64,000 nt of DNA, taken from positions 8,166 through 72,165 of the forward strand of contig JALNZT010000019.1 of the NCBI GenBank assembly GCA_023229135.1. The letters are read 5' to 3'. The DNA is from Bacteroidales bacterium (GTDB taxonomy: Bacteria > Bacteroidota > Bacteroidia > Bacteroidales > F082). Positions 19,083-29,651 of this stretch are shown here, piece after piece; the first letter of the stretch is position 1, and each line of letters opens with the position of its first letter. The notes beneath the pieces are model-generated. The model saw nothing but the letters and a program-made list of their open reading frames with translations, was not told where the DNA came from and did no database searches. Both the position numbers and the translations under genes were made by a program.

Positions 19083-19112
19083 AGTGACAAAAAACTGGCT
19101 TTCAGTGACAAA
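19083..19112 (+). promoter_or_regulatory. Putative LytTR operator: two 9-bp direct repeats, 21-bp period
   Basis: AGTGACAAA occurs twice, at 19083-19091 and 19104-19112. The repeats are identical, on the same strand and 21 bp apart (two helical turns), which is the geometry of LytTR binding sites. They lie about 60 bases upstream of a -7 promoter match. Confidence 0.6.
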
Positions 19113-19170
19113 TTCAACTTTTTCGCGCCTAAAATTAGGGGCTCAACAAATTTTTAAGGTTTTCTCATGG

Positions 19171-19178
19171 TATTTTTG
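19171..19178 (+). promoter_or_regulatory. Bacteroidota -7 element for the surface operon
   Basis: TATTTTTG matches TAnnTTTG, about 59 bases after the direct repeats and 165 bases before the next start codon, implying a leader of about 160 nt. Confidence 0.4.
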
Positions 19179-19343
19179 GTTAGAGATTTAGCAAAAACTA
19201 ACCGCCTTCAACTGTTTAGATTCTGATTATACGATTGGATTAAAATCCGGAAAGACTGAGAAAAGCGTTTACATCAAAAGGGAAGCTATTCAAAAGAAAA
19301 GAGGTTTTTTTTCGCGAGATCACGAATAACCAATTTGTGAACC

Positions 19344-21026
19344 ATGAACCTAAAAATTATCTTTCTTTTCATTTGCAGTTTTTTAATGGCAGTCATCCTT
19401 GTTGTTGGGCAAGACGTTGAGGCCATCAACAAGAAAAACCTCTTTCAAATCAATGGATCGCTGAATCTTGGCTATTGGGTTTACAACGCCAGCGGTATCG
19501 AAGATCGGCAAAACCCCGTGGGATGGTACATTGCGGGCGCACCAAACATTACTGTTGCCGGAATTAACATGCCATTCACTGCAATCATCAGTGATCAGGA
19601 GCGAAGCTTTAGCCAACCCTTTAACCAAATGGGCATCAGTCCGTATTACAAATGGGTCAAGCTACATGTCGGTTACCGAAATATGTCATTTTCGGAATTT
19701 ACCTTAGGCGGAGCCACCTTTTTGGGTGCAGGTATTGAGCTCACCCCCGGGAAGTTTCGGTTTGCTGCTTTTTATGGTAGGTTTCGCCGTCGGATTGAAA
19801 ATGATACTACCGTTCCTTATCCCGTGTTGCCAAGTTATGAGCGCTGGGGCTATGGCGCAAAGCTGGGTTTGGGTGGAAAAAAAGGCTTTTTCGATCTCAT
19901 TTATATGCATTCCAGCGATAGACCCAAGTCCGACGACCTTGAGCTACAAACCTTGAAACCAGAAGACAACATAGCGCTCGGGATGAATATGGAACGTTTG
20001 GTCTTTAAAAAACTGAATTTCGGCCTTAACCTGGCGGCAAGCGTTTTTACCAGCAATACGTTTTCAAAGGAAATGCGTATTGACAGCATCAAAGGATTTG
20101 AAAAATATGGTTTTCTCAATAATATGATGGCTATAAACTTCACCACCACCATCAAATTTGCAGGGAGTGCCTTTTTGCAGCTGAAGCTCAAAAATATGAG
20201 TCTGAAGTTTTCCTATAGGCATGTAGAGCCCGGATACTTTTCGCATGGCGCCTATTTTCTGCAAGATGATTTGCAACAATACCTCACCTCAGCCAACTTT
20301 TCATTATTTAAACAAAAGGTGATAATTGGTGCCAGTGGCGGCTTGCAATTCAACAACCTCGACAAGACCAAAGCAGCCACATCAAAACGAACTATTGCCT
20401 CGCTCAACCTGATGTTTCTTCCGGGTGCAGGAATATCCATTGGGCTTACTTACGCCAATTTCGGAACCACCATGCTGAGCAGTGCTTTGCAGATGAACGA
20501 CTCCATTTATATGAGTATCGTCAATCAAAACATTGGATTGAACACGTCTTACAGCTGGTCAAAGACCAATTTTGTCCATCAGCTTGGACTCAACAGCATG
20601 TTCACCAAGGTGGACGACCGCAACGAGTTTACCCGCGCCTTTACACGTAATGATATTCTATTCAACTCGGTGTCCTACAATCTCGGGATAAACAAAATTC
20701 AACTCAACGCTGGTGTAGGTCTATCCTACACTATATTAAACAGTTACAATAGCGAAGTTACTGTTCCCGGTCTTCAGGCCAATGTTCGCAAAATGTTTTT
20801 TAAGAAAACTATGAGCCTTTCATTGACTTATAATATCCAGAAAAGAACGGTGAACCAAGCTGATGATGGCGATATCCAAACCATCACCACCGACCTCAAA
20901 TACACCTTAAAAAAGAAAAATACTTTCAGTATTGGCTTCACGCAAACACTGAATAATTCCTCAGCAATAACCTCCAGGACTTTTAACGAAAACAGAATAA
21001 GACTGCAATATGGCTACATTTTCTAA
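19344..21026 (+). CDS. Outer-membrane beta-barrel protein (function unknown)
   Basis: This 560-residue protein has a signal peptide (1-23, ending LVVGQ) and a long run of alternating amphipathic strands with aromatic girdles from about 33 to the end. It ends RIRLQYGYIF, with the terminal Phe that marks substrates of the BAM machinery. No plug or TonB box was seen. The early segment (about 40-190) is rich in Gly and aromatics and reads like the start of the barrel rather than a soluble domain. It is the first gene of a three-gene operon and overlaps the next by 17 bases. I do not recognise the family; a transporter or secretion pore for its two partners is one hypothesis. Confidence 0.8.
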   Translation: MNLKIIFLFICSFLMAVILVVGQDVEAINKKNLFQINGSLNLGYWVYNASGIEDRQNPVGWYIAGAPNITVAGINMPFTAIISDQERSFSQPFNQMGISPYYKWVKLHVGYRNMSFSEFTLGGATFLGAGIELTPGKFRFAAFYGRFRRRIENDTTVPYPVLPSYERWGYGAKLGLGGKKGFFDLIYMHSSDRPKSDDLELQTLKPEDNIALGMNMERLVFKKLNFGLNLAASVFTSNTFSKEMRIDSIKGFEKYGFLNNMMAINFTTTIKFAGSAFLQLKLKNMSLKFSYRHVEPGYFSHGAYFLQDDLQQYLTSANFSLFKQKVIIGASGGLQFNNLDKTKAATSKRTIASLNLMFLPGAGISIGLTYANFGTTMLSSALQMNDSIYMSIVNQNIGLNTSYSWSKTNFVHQLGLNSMFTKVDDRNEFTRAFTRNDILFNSVSYNLGINKIQLNAGVGLSYTILNSYNSEVTVPGLQANVRKMFFKKTMSLSLTYNIQKRTVNQADDGDIQTITTDLKYTLKKKNTFSIGFTQTLNNSSAITSRTFNENRIRLQYGYIF

Positions 21027-24000
21027 ACTCAGTATTGGTGTGTGCCTCATTTTATTGACGGCCATTACCACTTTCGCTCAATCCATCAAAATCATTGTGA
21101 ATGTTATACCTCCTATCAGCAATGATTTAAGCTCTTTCGTTGATAATCCGAATAAAATTCTTATCCAGGTTATCAACGGCTCAGCTGAGATGCAAAGTCT
21201 AAAGTTTCATGCTAAGATGACCGGAGATAATGGCGTATATGTCAACACCAAGGAGAACTACGTACCAAATCAGCCGTTTAAGCTGCAAGCCTTTGAAACG
21301 CGCATGGTTAACATTTCTGAGCTGGTAGATTATGGCAATAGTTCAGATTTTGATTATGGTGGCATTGATGTCAACCAACTTATCCGTACCAGAAAACTGC
21401 CGGAGGGAAACTATACATTTTGCCTTGAAGCATACAATTACAATAGTCCCGGTTTCACGATGCCACTTTCAGACGGCTATCCAGCTGGCTGCGCCTACAA
21501 TTTACAATTGGTTACCCTGGATCCACCCCAAATTATTTCGGTAGGGATGGGAGAATGCGGTGATGTGCTGGCTCCGGCTACGCCACAATTGGTAAACATC
21601 ATGTGGTTTCCGCCCGCCGGTCTTTATAAAATGATAAAATACAATATACAGATGGTGGAAGTGATTCCCTCTAACAGGGAAATAAATGATGCTATTTTTA
21701 CCAATTCCGGCCCTTTGTTCTTGGATGAATGGGTTCAATCTACTGTTTTCACGATTAACAGCACCCATCAACAGCTCAACCTGGGAGCGAAATACGCTTT
21801 TAGGGTGCAGGCAGTTGACCCCGAGGAGCTTATCACTTTCAGAAACGATGGTTACAGTCAGGTGTGCTCGTTTTCGTGGGGCATTGAAGAGAGTTTTTCT
21901 AACAGCAATTTTTCTCAAAACATTATTTTTCCGCAAAGTGTTGATACATTGCCATTTATCAATATTCCAATAGCTGCTCCCTGGGCGCCGTTCGACAACT
22001 ATTTGAGCCAATTATCCACGCAAGTTTCCTTGTCAAACAATGCTGTTACAGTTGGAAACAGGATGAACAACTTCAATTTTAGTCCAAACCTTGTTGCTTA
22101 TGCCTCAGGTAAATGTGGTGGAGCCACGGTGCCTGTTGATGAGATTCAAATGTATGTGAGTCCATCGGCTCCTTCCTATTTCACGGGTGCTAACCTCACC
22201 AAAGGCACCAACTACGACATTGAATTGATCAGTAATTTTCAAATCAAAAACGACCCATCGGAACAAATTTTAGTTAGCACAGGTTCCTATCATTATGGAA
22301 TGCCCACTCCAAAATCTGTTTCGCCTGAAAATGACGCGGTTTCCGAGCCTGGAAGTCAGGTGTTTAGTGTACGTACCGGCCAAGTTGTCAATCCTTTTTT
22401 AAATGGACAGCTCTCAAGGTTGGGAAATGCTACAGAGATTTACGACTACCTCACCTCCATTAAAGTGGATGAAACCCTTGTTTTTGAACTTTCGGAAGAT
22501 GCTGATTTTGCTGTTTTAGCTAATCGCCAAACCCGACGAATGGAATATGAACGAAGCTTAAACGAGATTTCTTTGCTTTACGATTCAGTATTCAAAGTAG
22601 TTCATTTTGAGGTTCCTGAGCTCACTGATGGTGTTTATTATTGGCGGGTGAAGTACCTGAAACAAGCCGCGAACACTAACGAAAATGCCGCATCGTACCG
22701 AACAGGCGAAACCCGGAAAATTACCATAGGTGGTTCGTCAGGCACAGCCGGAGAGCCTTGTTTGGCGAGCGATTGCAGTTCAGCGCCTGTGCCGCAGGAC
22801 AGAAGGGTGGCTGTTGCAAGCCTCAATATTGGAAGTTGGTTAAAGATGGGTGAATTTGATCTTTTGGTCAGCAGTGTCACCCAATCTCAGAACAGCACCT
22901 TCAGCGGTGAAGGTGTTGTACTCATCAATCCCTTTCCAACCGGAAATAGTGTGGCAGGCTTTTACCCTGTGAAAGTTGCCTTTGAAAACCTGCGTTTCAA
23001 CAGTTCAAAACAGGTTTTTGAGGGCTCAGCAAGAACGGTATCGCTGGCACAAAACCCCTGGAATCAAGTTTCAGGAACCGCCTTGCCGCAAGGAAATGAC
23101 ATCGGAATTCTTAAAAATCTCTGCGAAGGTGCGCCAACAGCAATTGCTGCGCCTACCTCAGCCGAAGCTTCCTATTACCTTCAAAACGCGTCAAACACGC
23201 CTTTTGCTTTACATGTGATAAAAACCGGATTGGTCAGCTATGACTTTTCTATCCTTGGAGTTCAATTCACCCCTGTTAATGCTAATATCAATTGCGCCAT
23301 CACCACCACGGCATTGGAAGAAAACCAATCATACACCTTCATGGCTGCCAATTTATGCTTGAAACCGGCAGGATGGGCCTCGGAAGTGATTGAAATGAAC
23401 TTGCTTGGCGATGTGAACTTCAACTTTTTAGGTTCTGATATCAAGATTGAAGGTTTTAAAAATAACCAGGCTTATTCCAAAGCTGTTTGGGATTGTAGCG
23501 GTTTCAGGCATTTGAAGCTCGTTGGCAATGTGCAGTTTTCGCGCGAAATGCTTCGACCTGTAAACGGCAACTACAACAGCCCCGACAACCGTTTGACCGG
23601 ATTTTTTGATACCGAAGTCGTTTCCCTTGAAGATGTGATATACAGCGTTAGCATTCAAGAACCCTATCATTTTGCCCTAGCCGGAAAGTCGTTAAAGGTG
23701 GAATCGCCCATTGTTTTTATTGATAGAAGTGAAAGTCAAAACCCTACCGGCCTTGCTGCACCTGTAGGCTACACAGGTGTGATTGATAATACGTGGAATG
23801 GCATCTTTTTTCCCACCTTAGAGATAGAAATAGATCTTTTTGAAAACCAGGTTCTTCAGGCCAACAATTTCTTTTTTGATGGGATGATGACCGGAAGGAT
23901 TTTAGGGACTAATATCTTCGATATCAATCAACAAACGGTCGGGAATATGAATATTTCCCTTGATACCGTGGATATAAACCTGGTGCAAAATAACTTTCGG

Positions 24001-27000
24001 AAATATCACTTTGCAGGTAAAATCAATCCACGGCTTAACGAAACCTTCACCCTTAACTATCTAATGGATTATGATTTGCCGGATGTCAATGGCCAATCGA
24101 ACATACACGGCCGCGTGCTGATGGATGAAAACCTGAACTTGCCACTAGATTTTATTTATAGCACTTTTGTAGTTTCTGATAACAGCACCCTCATCTTCGA
24201 CAAGATTGGTAATGACCCATTTCGTCCAGTGCTTACCCTCAACGGTAATCTGAGCCTTCAAGGAGATTTTGATAATATCGGTGAGGTGAACCTTCCACAG
24301 ATGGAGGTAAGCGAGATGAAGCTGCGTACCAATCCTGGTGCCGGCGAGAAATATTTTGACCTGGGAACCTTCTCCTTCAGTAGTCCACAAAAAAATGTTG
24401 GTGGTTTTAACATCACTATCACCGATGTGGAGAATATCTACAACAGCAATTTCCCCCGCGAATTTGGAATGAATTTCATCTATCGTTTAAACTTGGGCGC
24501 AACAGCCGAAACCTTTAGTGTAGTAGGAAACTTTGGCATAAAAGCCAAAGCCGAAATCATTGATCGTAAACTCGATTATTCCTTTAAAGGGGTGTCTTTC
24601 GATTCCTTGTCGATAAATGGAAACCTAAGCGTGGCCGACTTCGAAGGCAAATTGTACTTCTTTAAAAACCATGCTACTTATGGCAACGGCCTGCAAGGTA
24701 GGGTAAGTGCTAATTTTGAACCTGGCGTATCACTTTTGGCCAAAGCCTATTTTGGCAAAGTAAAAGTGGGACAAAGTACTCACCAATACTGGGGTGTTTT
24801 TGGCGGAGTTCGTTTTGATAATCCTGTGCCGGTTATGGGAGTGATTGATTGCAGCGGATTTGCAGGAGGAATATATTACAACATGAAAAATCCGCAAAGC
24901 GGCAATCCAAATCCACGTAGGGTGCAGGAACCCAATGCGTCGAATATTGCGGTAACCCTTGTTCCAGAGGTGAATAGCACCGGCTTTGCAGCCAAAGTTT
25001 GGCTCGAAAGTGCAGCAGGAGGCGATGCCTTCAAATCAATGTCAACCATTGGTGCTGAATTTAATAGCAACTCATGGAGCCTCAATAGGTTGTTTTTAGA
25101 AGGCAATTTGTGGATCATGCCCGAAAACAATACAGATGTTCCGGTTTGGGCCGATTTGAATGTCAATTTAGATACCAGAGCAAGAAGCTTGAGTGGAACT
25201 TTTGACGGCTATATTAAACATTGGAGCCTCGAAGGAACACAAAGCAACTACAAGGCCGGCAGTATTAATATGTTTATTTCAGCCAACAGATGGTGGGTAT
25301 ATGTTGGCACGCCTGGAAATAGAATTGGTGTATCAGTTCCTGCAATTGGTGCAGACTTAAATGGCTACCTCTGCATAGGAAATCCTGTACCCGATATCCC
25401 GGCTTTGCCACAGGCTATCAGAGATGTTTTAACCGGTACTACTATCGGGAATTTCAGAGACAGTAATGTGCAGCAAGGAAAAGGTTTTGTTTTTGGCGCA
25501 AGCTTTGATTTGGATCCTCCTGCAAAAACCGTTTTAGGAATAAGGGGTGATATCCGCCTTTTGTTAGGTTTCGATCTTTCACTGATCAAATATACCGACG
25601 AGGTTTCATGCGATGGCGTTAATCCCGTTACGAATCTGGGAATCAATAACTGGTACGCTCAGGGACAAATCTATGCCTACGTTTATGCAAGTTTGGGCAT
25701 TCATGTTGATGTGTGGTTTGCCGAAGGAACATTTAATATTTTTAGAGGAGAAGCCGGTGCTGCCTTAGCATCTGGTTTGCCAAACCCAACTTGGGCTACC
25801 GGTGCCATTGGTGGACGATACAGGATTTTGGGCGGTGCCATCAAAGGAAGCTTTAGCTATGAGTTTACGGTCGGTGAAGTTTGCAGGCCAACTCAAATAG
25901 TTGATAATCCGGTTGCTGACCTCAAAATTATTGAAAGCATCAACTTGAATAATAATGCACGCGATGTTTCTCCTTTTGTCAGCATTACAACTGCACTCAA
26001 TTTTAAACCTGATCAAATATTTAGTATTGAATTGGTTACAGATGAGGATGAAACCTATACGCGTACTTTCAGGGCAAGACTTAGTCCGCAAATTAAAAGA
26101 GGAAGCACTAACATTTCCGTTCGCAACAATGTTTTGGAAGAAGGCACAGGCGACGATCTGTATTATAGTTTGGAAACTACACCCACAGCAGTTTTGGTAG
26201 GAAACACCCGCTATCAGTTGCAGTTGAATGCCTTTTTTGAAGAACGTAAAAACGCGCAATGGGCTGTAGCAAAATCGAATAGCGGCCAGGAAGTTAGGCA
26301 AAATATGCTTGTTAATTTCACCACAGGAGCACTACCCGATAGGATTCCTGCCTCAGTAGTGAAAAGTTCAGTACCTGTTGAGTTTGACAATTATTTCAAA
26401 GTTCTGGGAAAATTCAGCAGCACAGGCACGGTCATCAACAAACGTTTTGAAATGATATTTACCCAAAACGTAAAAGACAGCTATTTTTATGATTCTGCCA
26501 GCCAGGTTTTGCCTGATCCGTTGCGTGGAGGCACTTACATTGGAAAAGTTCCGGTGAAGTATATGCTGCGCGTCATCAATCTGAATACCAACAGTAAGCA
26601 GGATTATGATTTAAGGATTTACCAAAATGCGATAAAGTATAATCAACAGATTTTGCAGCAAATCTTGTTGCCAAATACCAAATACAAGCTTGAAGTGATT
26701 CGCAAAAAAGAGCTGCCGCTCGACTTCATCAACGATCAGCTCAATTTTGGCCAGCAAGTAAGCGTGAACTATCAAAATGTAGGCAACAACGCTAATTTAT
26801 CCATCGAAAAGCGCAAGTTAACCTTACAAAGCAATGGTGCTAATTTCATTGATCATATTGATGATGTTGAATTCCGATTGTTCGAGATTTATGTTAAAAC
26901 AAGTAAATTCAACTCCATCTACGATAAGGTGCAACAACTACAATTGGTTTCTAATCAGCGTGATGCCTCTTACCGTGTGCTTACTTTCAAGTTTAACACA

Positions 27001-27612
27001 CAGGAACGATTTAGTGCTATGGAAATGGAAAACGAGGTGAAACTACTTGATATGTACGCAGCTCATAAGCAGTATTTTGCTGGCTCCGACAGGCAATATG
27101 ATATTTACAGCACTTTAAAACAAAAAGCTGTAGGAACGCCATTTGCACCTTGGTTAGGAAGCCCCGAACCCTTTATAATTAATACCTCACCAACACGTGT
27201 GGAAAATGCTAAACACCACTACATTAACCCAACTTCAACAGTAAATTATACCACGAGGCAGCGTTTTTTGGGGCAGCCCAATGAACCTGCCAATAGCGAA
27301 GTGCAATTTGTGGCTAATTATGAGCAATTGGTGAGTATTGACAGGCCCGGTATTCAAAATTACTGTACCAATTACCTAACATTGCTCAATAATATTTCTC
27401 CCGATATATACTACTACAACCAGGTGCGCCTTAGTGGAACTGAAAGATTGGCGGTGCAGAACATCATCATGACTTCATGGACGAAACGTATGGGAATTTA
27501 TTTCGAAAACAGCTATGTGCCTGATCCTTCGCAGTACAACCTGCTTTTCAGAATGCTTGAACCCGATGGGTCAACAGGAGGATCTAGAAATATCACTTAC
27601 CACTTAAACTAA
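21010..27612 (+). CDS. Giant exported beta-rich protein, 2200 residues
   Basis: This is the largest gene in the window. Seen: a signal peptide (1-23, ending TTFAQ), an N-terminal beta-rich domain (about 24-170), fibronectin-like segments (about 185-285 with KYAFRVQAVDPEE, and about 435-560 ending YYWRVKYLK), a very long central region (about 600-1630) of short Gly/Asn-rich strands resembling an outer-membrane or surface beta-sheet fold, and a C-terminal section (about 1640-2200) with Ig-like pieces. The N-terminal layout resembles the large TANFOR-type proteins annotated in Bacteroidota, but I cannot confirm this. There is no type IX sorting domain, lipobox or C-terminal Phe. The 17-base overlap with the barrel gene indicates translational coupling. 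Function unknown. Confidence 0.85.
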   Translation: MATFSKLSIGVCLILLTAITTFAQSIKIIVNVIPPISNDLSSFVDNPNKILIQVINGSAEMQSLKFHAKMTGDNGVYVNTKENYVPNQPFKLQAFETRMVNISELVDYGNSSDFDYGGIDVNQLIRTRKLPEGNYTFCLEAYNYNSPGFTMPLSDGYPAGCAYNLQLVTLDPPQIISVGMGECGDVLAPATPQLVNIMWFPPAGLYKMIKYNIQMVEVIPSNREINDAIFTNSGPLFLDEWVQSTVFTINSTHQQLNLGAKYAFRVQAVDPEELITFRNDGYSQVCSFSWGIEESFSNSNFSQNIIFPQSVDTLPFINIPIAAPWAPFDNYLSQLSTQVSLSNNAVTVGNRMNNFNFSPNLVAYASGKCGGATVPVDEIQMYVSPSAPSYFTGANLTKGTNYDIELISNFQIKNDPSEQILVSTGSYHYGMPTPKSVSPENDAVSEPGSQVFSVRTGQVVNPFLNGQLSRLGNATEIYDYLTSIKVDETLVFELSEDADFAVLANRQTRRMEYERSLNEISLLYDSVFKVVHFEVPELTDGVYYWRVKYLKQAANTNENAASYRTGETRKITIGGSSGTAGEPCLASDCSSAPVPQDRRVAVASLNIGSWLKMGEFDLLVSSVTQSQNSTFSGEGVVLINPFPTGNSVAGFYPVKVAFENLRFNSSKQVFEGSARTVSLAQNPWNQVSGTALPQGNDIGILKNLCEGAPTAIAAPTSAEASYYLQNASNTPFALHVIKTGLVSYDFSILGVQFTPVNANINCAITTTALEENQSYTFMAANLCLKPAGWASEVIEMNLLGDVNFNFLGSDIKIEGFKNNQAYSKAVWDCSGFRHLKLVGNVQFSREMLRPVNGNYNSPDNRLTGFFDTEVVSLEDVIYSVSIQEPYHFALAGKSLKVESPIVFIDRSESQNPTGLAAPVGYTGVIDNTWNGIFFPTLEIEIDLFENQVLQANNFFFDGMMTGRILGTNIFDINQQTVGNMNISLDTVDINLVQNNFRKYHFAGKINPRLNETFTLNYLMDYDLPDVNGQSNIHGRVLMDENLNLPLDFIYSTFVVSDNSTLIFDKIGNDPFRPVLTLNGNLSLQGDFDNIGEVNLPQMEVSEMKLRTNPGAGEKYFDLGTFSFSSPQKNVGGFNITITDVENIYNSNFPREFGMNFIYRLNLGATAETFSVVGNFGIKAKAEIIDRKLDYSFKGVSFDSLSINGNLSVADFEGKLYFFKNHATYGNGLQGRVSANFEPGVSLLAKAYFGKVKVGQSTHQYWGVFGGVRFDNPVPVMGVIDCSGFAGGIYYNMKNPQSGNPNPRRVQEPNASNIAVTLVPEVNSTGFAAKVWLESAAGGDAFKSMSTIGAEFNSNSWSLNRLFLEGNLWIMPENNTDVPVWADLNVNLDTRARSLSGTFDGYIKHWSLEGTQSNYKAGSINMFISANRWWVYVGTPGNRIGVSVPAIGADLNGYLCIGNPVPDIPALPQAIRDVLTGTTIGNFRDSNVQQGKGFVFGASFDLDPPAKTVLGIRGDIRLLLGFDLSLIKYTDEVSCDGVNPVTNLGINNWYAQGQIYAYVYASLGIHVDVWFAEGTFNIFRGEAGAALASGLPNPTWATGAIGGRYRILGGAIKGSFSYEFTVGEVCRPTQIVDNPVADLKIIESINLNNNARDVSPFVSITTALNFKPDQIFSIELVTDEDETYTRTFRARLSPQIKRGSTNISVRNNVLEEGTGDDLYYSLETTPTAVLVGNTRYQLQLNAFFEERKNAQWAVAKSNSGQEVRQNMLVNFTTGALPDRIPASVVKSSVPVEFDNYFKVLGKFSSTGTVINKRFEMIFTQNVKDSYFYDSASQVLPDPLRGGTYIGKVPVKYMLRVINLNTNSKQDYDLRIYQNAIKYNQQILQQILLPNTKYKLEVIRKKELPLDFINDQLNFGQQVSVNYQNVGNNANLSIEKRKLTLQSNGANFIDHIDDVEFRLFEIYVKTSKFNSIYDKVQQLQLVSNQRDASYRVLTFKFNTQERFSAMEMENEVKLLDMYAAHKQYFAGSDRQYDIYSTLKQKAVGTPFAPWLGSPEPFIINTSPTRVENAKHHYINPTSTVNYTTRQRFLGQPNEPANSEVQFVANYEQLVSIDRPGIQNYCTNYLTLLNNISPDIYYYNQVRLSGTERLAVQNIIMTSWTKRMGIYFENSYVPDPSQYNLLFRMLEPDGSTGGSRNITYHLN

Positions 27613-27619
27613 TTTTAAA

Positions 27620-29641
27620 ATGAAAAAACTAATCATCGTATTGCTTTTCATCACTTTAGCACAAGGATTGAATGCGCAAGACAACAGCCGTTGCATCAAT
27701 ATTGAATTCCAATATAGGGCTGAAGGTGTAAAAATAAGGTGGGTTTACAACGACTATATCAGTTGGAAAACTGCCGTAAAAAATGGTGTTTCTATTCAAA
27801 GGGCTGAATTTGATGAAAATCTCAGACTCATCAATAATACAACACTATTTGACACCCTCAAACCTGAGAGCCTTGACGAAATGAAAGCTAAATTTGGCAA
27901 GGACAATATGCATGCCGCTGTAGCAGCTCAAATGCTTTATGGGAAGTCGAGAGTGACTGAAACAGAGAATTTTGGACAATTTATAAAGCAGAAAAAGAAC
28001 GAGCAGGAGATGATGCACAGCACAGCTATGTTTGTTTCGGCACTCAATTTTGAGGTAGCTAAATCCATTGCCTTGGGCTTGGAGCAGCAGCTGGAGCCTG
28101 ACAAAAACTATGTGTATAAAATGTTTGTCAGAAATACGCTTTGTGATACCGTGTATCTTTCGGTAAGCACACACGAATACACCGAACCGACTATCGTTTC
28201 CAACGCCTTGCAAGCCACACCCGGCGAAAAGAAAGTTATCCTAAGCTGGGATGGCATGCAAAGCGATTTGATCGGATATTTTATTGAAAAAAGCCCAATG
28301 AATGCCAATGATTTCGTGCGTTTAAATGAAGAACCAATGGTGATGATAGAAAATGAATTTAATAAAGAAGACCTGATTTACATCGACTCACTCGAACGCA
28401 ATTATGTGCCTTACGAATACCGTTTAGTAGGCCTCAATGCCTTTGGCGATGAAACCCAACCATCAGAAGCTATCATTGCTATGGGCCGCGATGTAACACC
28501 GCCACCTGCACCCGTCATCAGCAAAATTATTGCTGAACCCAACGCGTTTTTAAGTATTATTTGGGCGCAAATGCCTGAAGTGAGCGACCTTAAAGCTTTC
28601 AATGTTTTGCGCGCAGCAATTATAGAAGGGCCTTACGAGCAAATCAATGATTCGCCCTTGTCAAAAGAAAATACTTCTTTCAACGATTTGCATCCGCATG
28701 CTTTACTCCCAAATTTTTATGTGGTTGAAGTCGTTGACACTGCTGGAAATAGTGCGCGATCCCTTCCTGTTCAGGGAGTTATCATTGATACCATCGCGCC
28801 AGGCTGTCCCAATGCCTGGCTAACCGATTCGGTGACCAATGGCAGCTACACCCTCGTTTGGAATAAGTCTGTTGAGCCGGATGTTATGGGCTATCGTGTT
28901 TATTCGGCCAATGCCAAAGATCACGTGTTCACTTTGGTTTCCGATGTTGTTTCTGACACTTCTTTTCAGGGCAAAACCACGCTAAAAACACTAACTGAAA
29001 AGATCTTTTTCAAAGTGAGTGCGGTAGATGTACATTACAATGAATCCCGTGATTGCGGTATCGTTGAGCTTTTGCGTAAAGATACCATCAGGCCTTCAAA
29101 CGCCGTTTTTAAAGAAGTTGTAACTCAGTCAAGCGCTGTGCTTTTAAGCTGGATTCCCTCAAGTAGCTCGGATGCAGATTCGATTTTTGTGGTTCGAAAA
29201 GAAGCAATGGATTCGACCTGGACAAAGGTTTTTGAAGGAAGCAATCATTCCGATACGCTTTTTAGTGATGTTGCAATAGCTAAAAACACCCTTTACGAAT
29301 ATGCCCTTTTTGTTACTGATAAAAGCAAAAACCAAAGCCCGTTTTCACTCCCTTACCGCATTGCCATTGCCGAACAGCTGGCGTTGGAAGCGGCTTCACA
29401 ACTGCAAATTACTTCTGGCGAAACCGGGAAACAATTGAATTGGGAGGGTTCATTGGCTGACAAGCAGTCGTTTATTGTTTATGCAAGTGCAGATGAGGGG
29501 CAAACGATGACGATTATTGGCCGGACAAATAACAATAACCTGCCACTGGATGAGAGATTTTCAAAGGAAAAATACAGCTTCGCGGTTTGTCTTATTGACG
29601 AGCAAGGAAAACGGAGTCAATTGACGAACTGGGTGAAATAA
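27620..29641 (+). CDS. Exported fibronectin type III protein
   Basis: This 673-residue protein has a signal peptide (1-19, ending GLNAQ), an N-terminal domain of its own (about 20-190, with IRWVYNDYISWKTAVKNG) and four or so fibronectin III-like repeats from about 195 to 670, marked by phrases such as VILSWDG, DVTPPPAP, YTLVWNKSVEPDVMGYRVY and VLLSWIPS. No catalytic motif, sorting domain or lipobox was seen. It starts 7 bases after the giant gene, so the three genes form one unit, probably a surface complex with the barrel as the membrane part. A terminator lies about 220 bases downstream. Confidence 0.85.
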   Translation: MKKLIIVLLFITLAQGLNAQDNSRCINIEFQYRAEGVKIRWVYNDYISWKTAVKNGVSIQRAEFDENLRLINNTTLFDTLKPESLDEMKAKFGKDNMHAAVAAQMLYGKSRVTETENFGQFIKQKKNEQEMMHSTAMFVSALNFEVAKSIALGLEQQLEPDKNYVYKMFVRNTLCDTVYLSVSTHEYTEPTIVSNALQATPGEKKVILSWDGMQSDLIGYFIEKSPMNANDFVRLNEEPMVMIENEFNKEDLIYIDSLERNYVPYEYRLVGLNAFGDETQPSEAIIAMGRDVTPPPAPVISKIIAEPNAFLSIIWAQMPEVSDLKAFNVLRAAIIEGPYEQINDSPLSKENTSFNDLHPHALLPNFYVVEVVDTAGNSARSLPVQGVIIDTIAPGCPNAWLTDSVTNGSYTLVWNKSVEPDVMGYRVYSANAKDHVFTLVSDVVSDTSFQGKTTLKTLTEKIFFKVSAVDVHYNESRDCGIVELLRKDTIRPSNAVFKEVVTQSSAVLLSWIPSSSSDADSIFVVRKEAMDSTWTKVFEGSNHSDTLFSDVAIAKNTLYEYALFVTDKSKNQSPFSLPYRIAIAEQLALEAASQLQITSGETGKQLNWEGSLADKQSFIVYASADEGQTMTIIGRTNNNNLPLDERFSKEKYSFAVCLIDEQGKRSQLTNWVK

Positions 29642-29651
29642 TCGATCTTAA

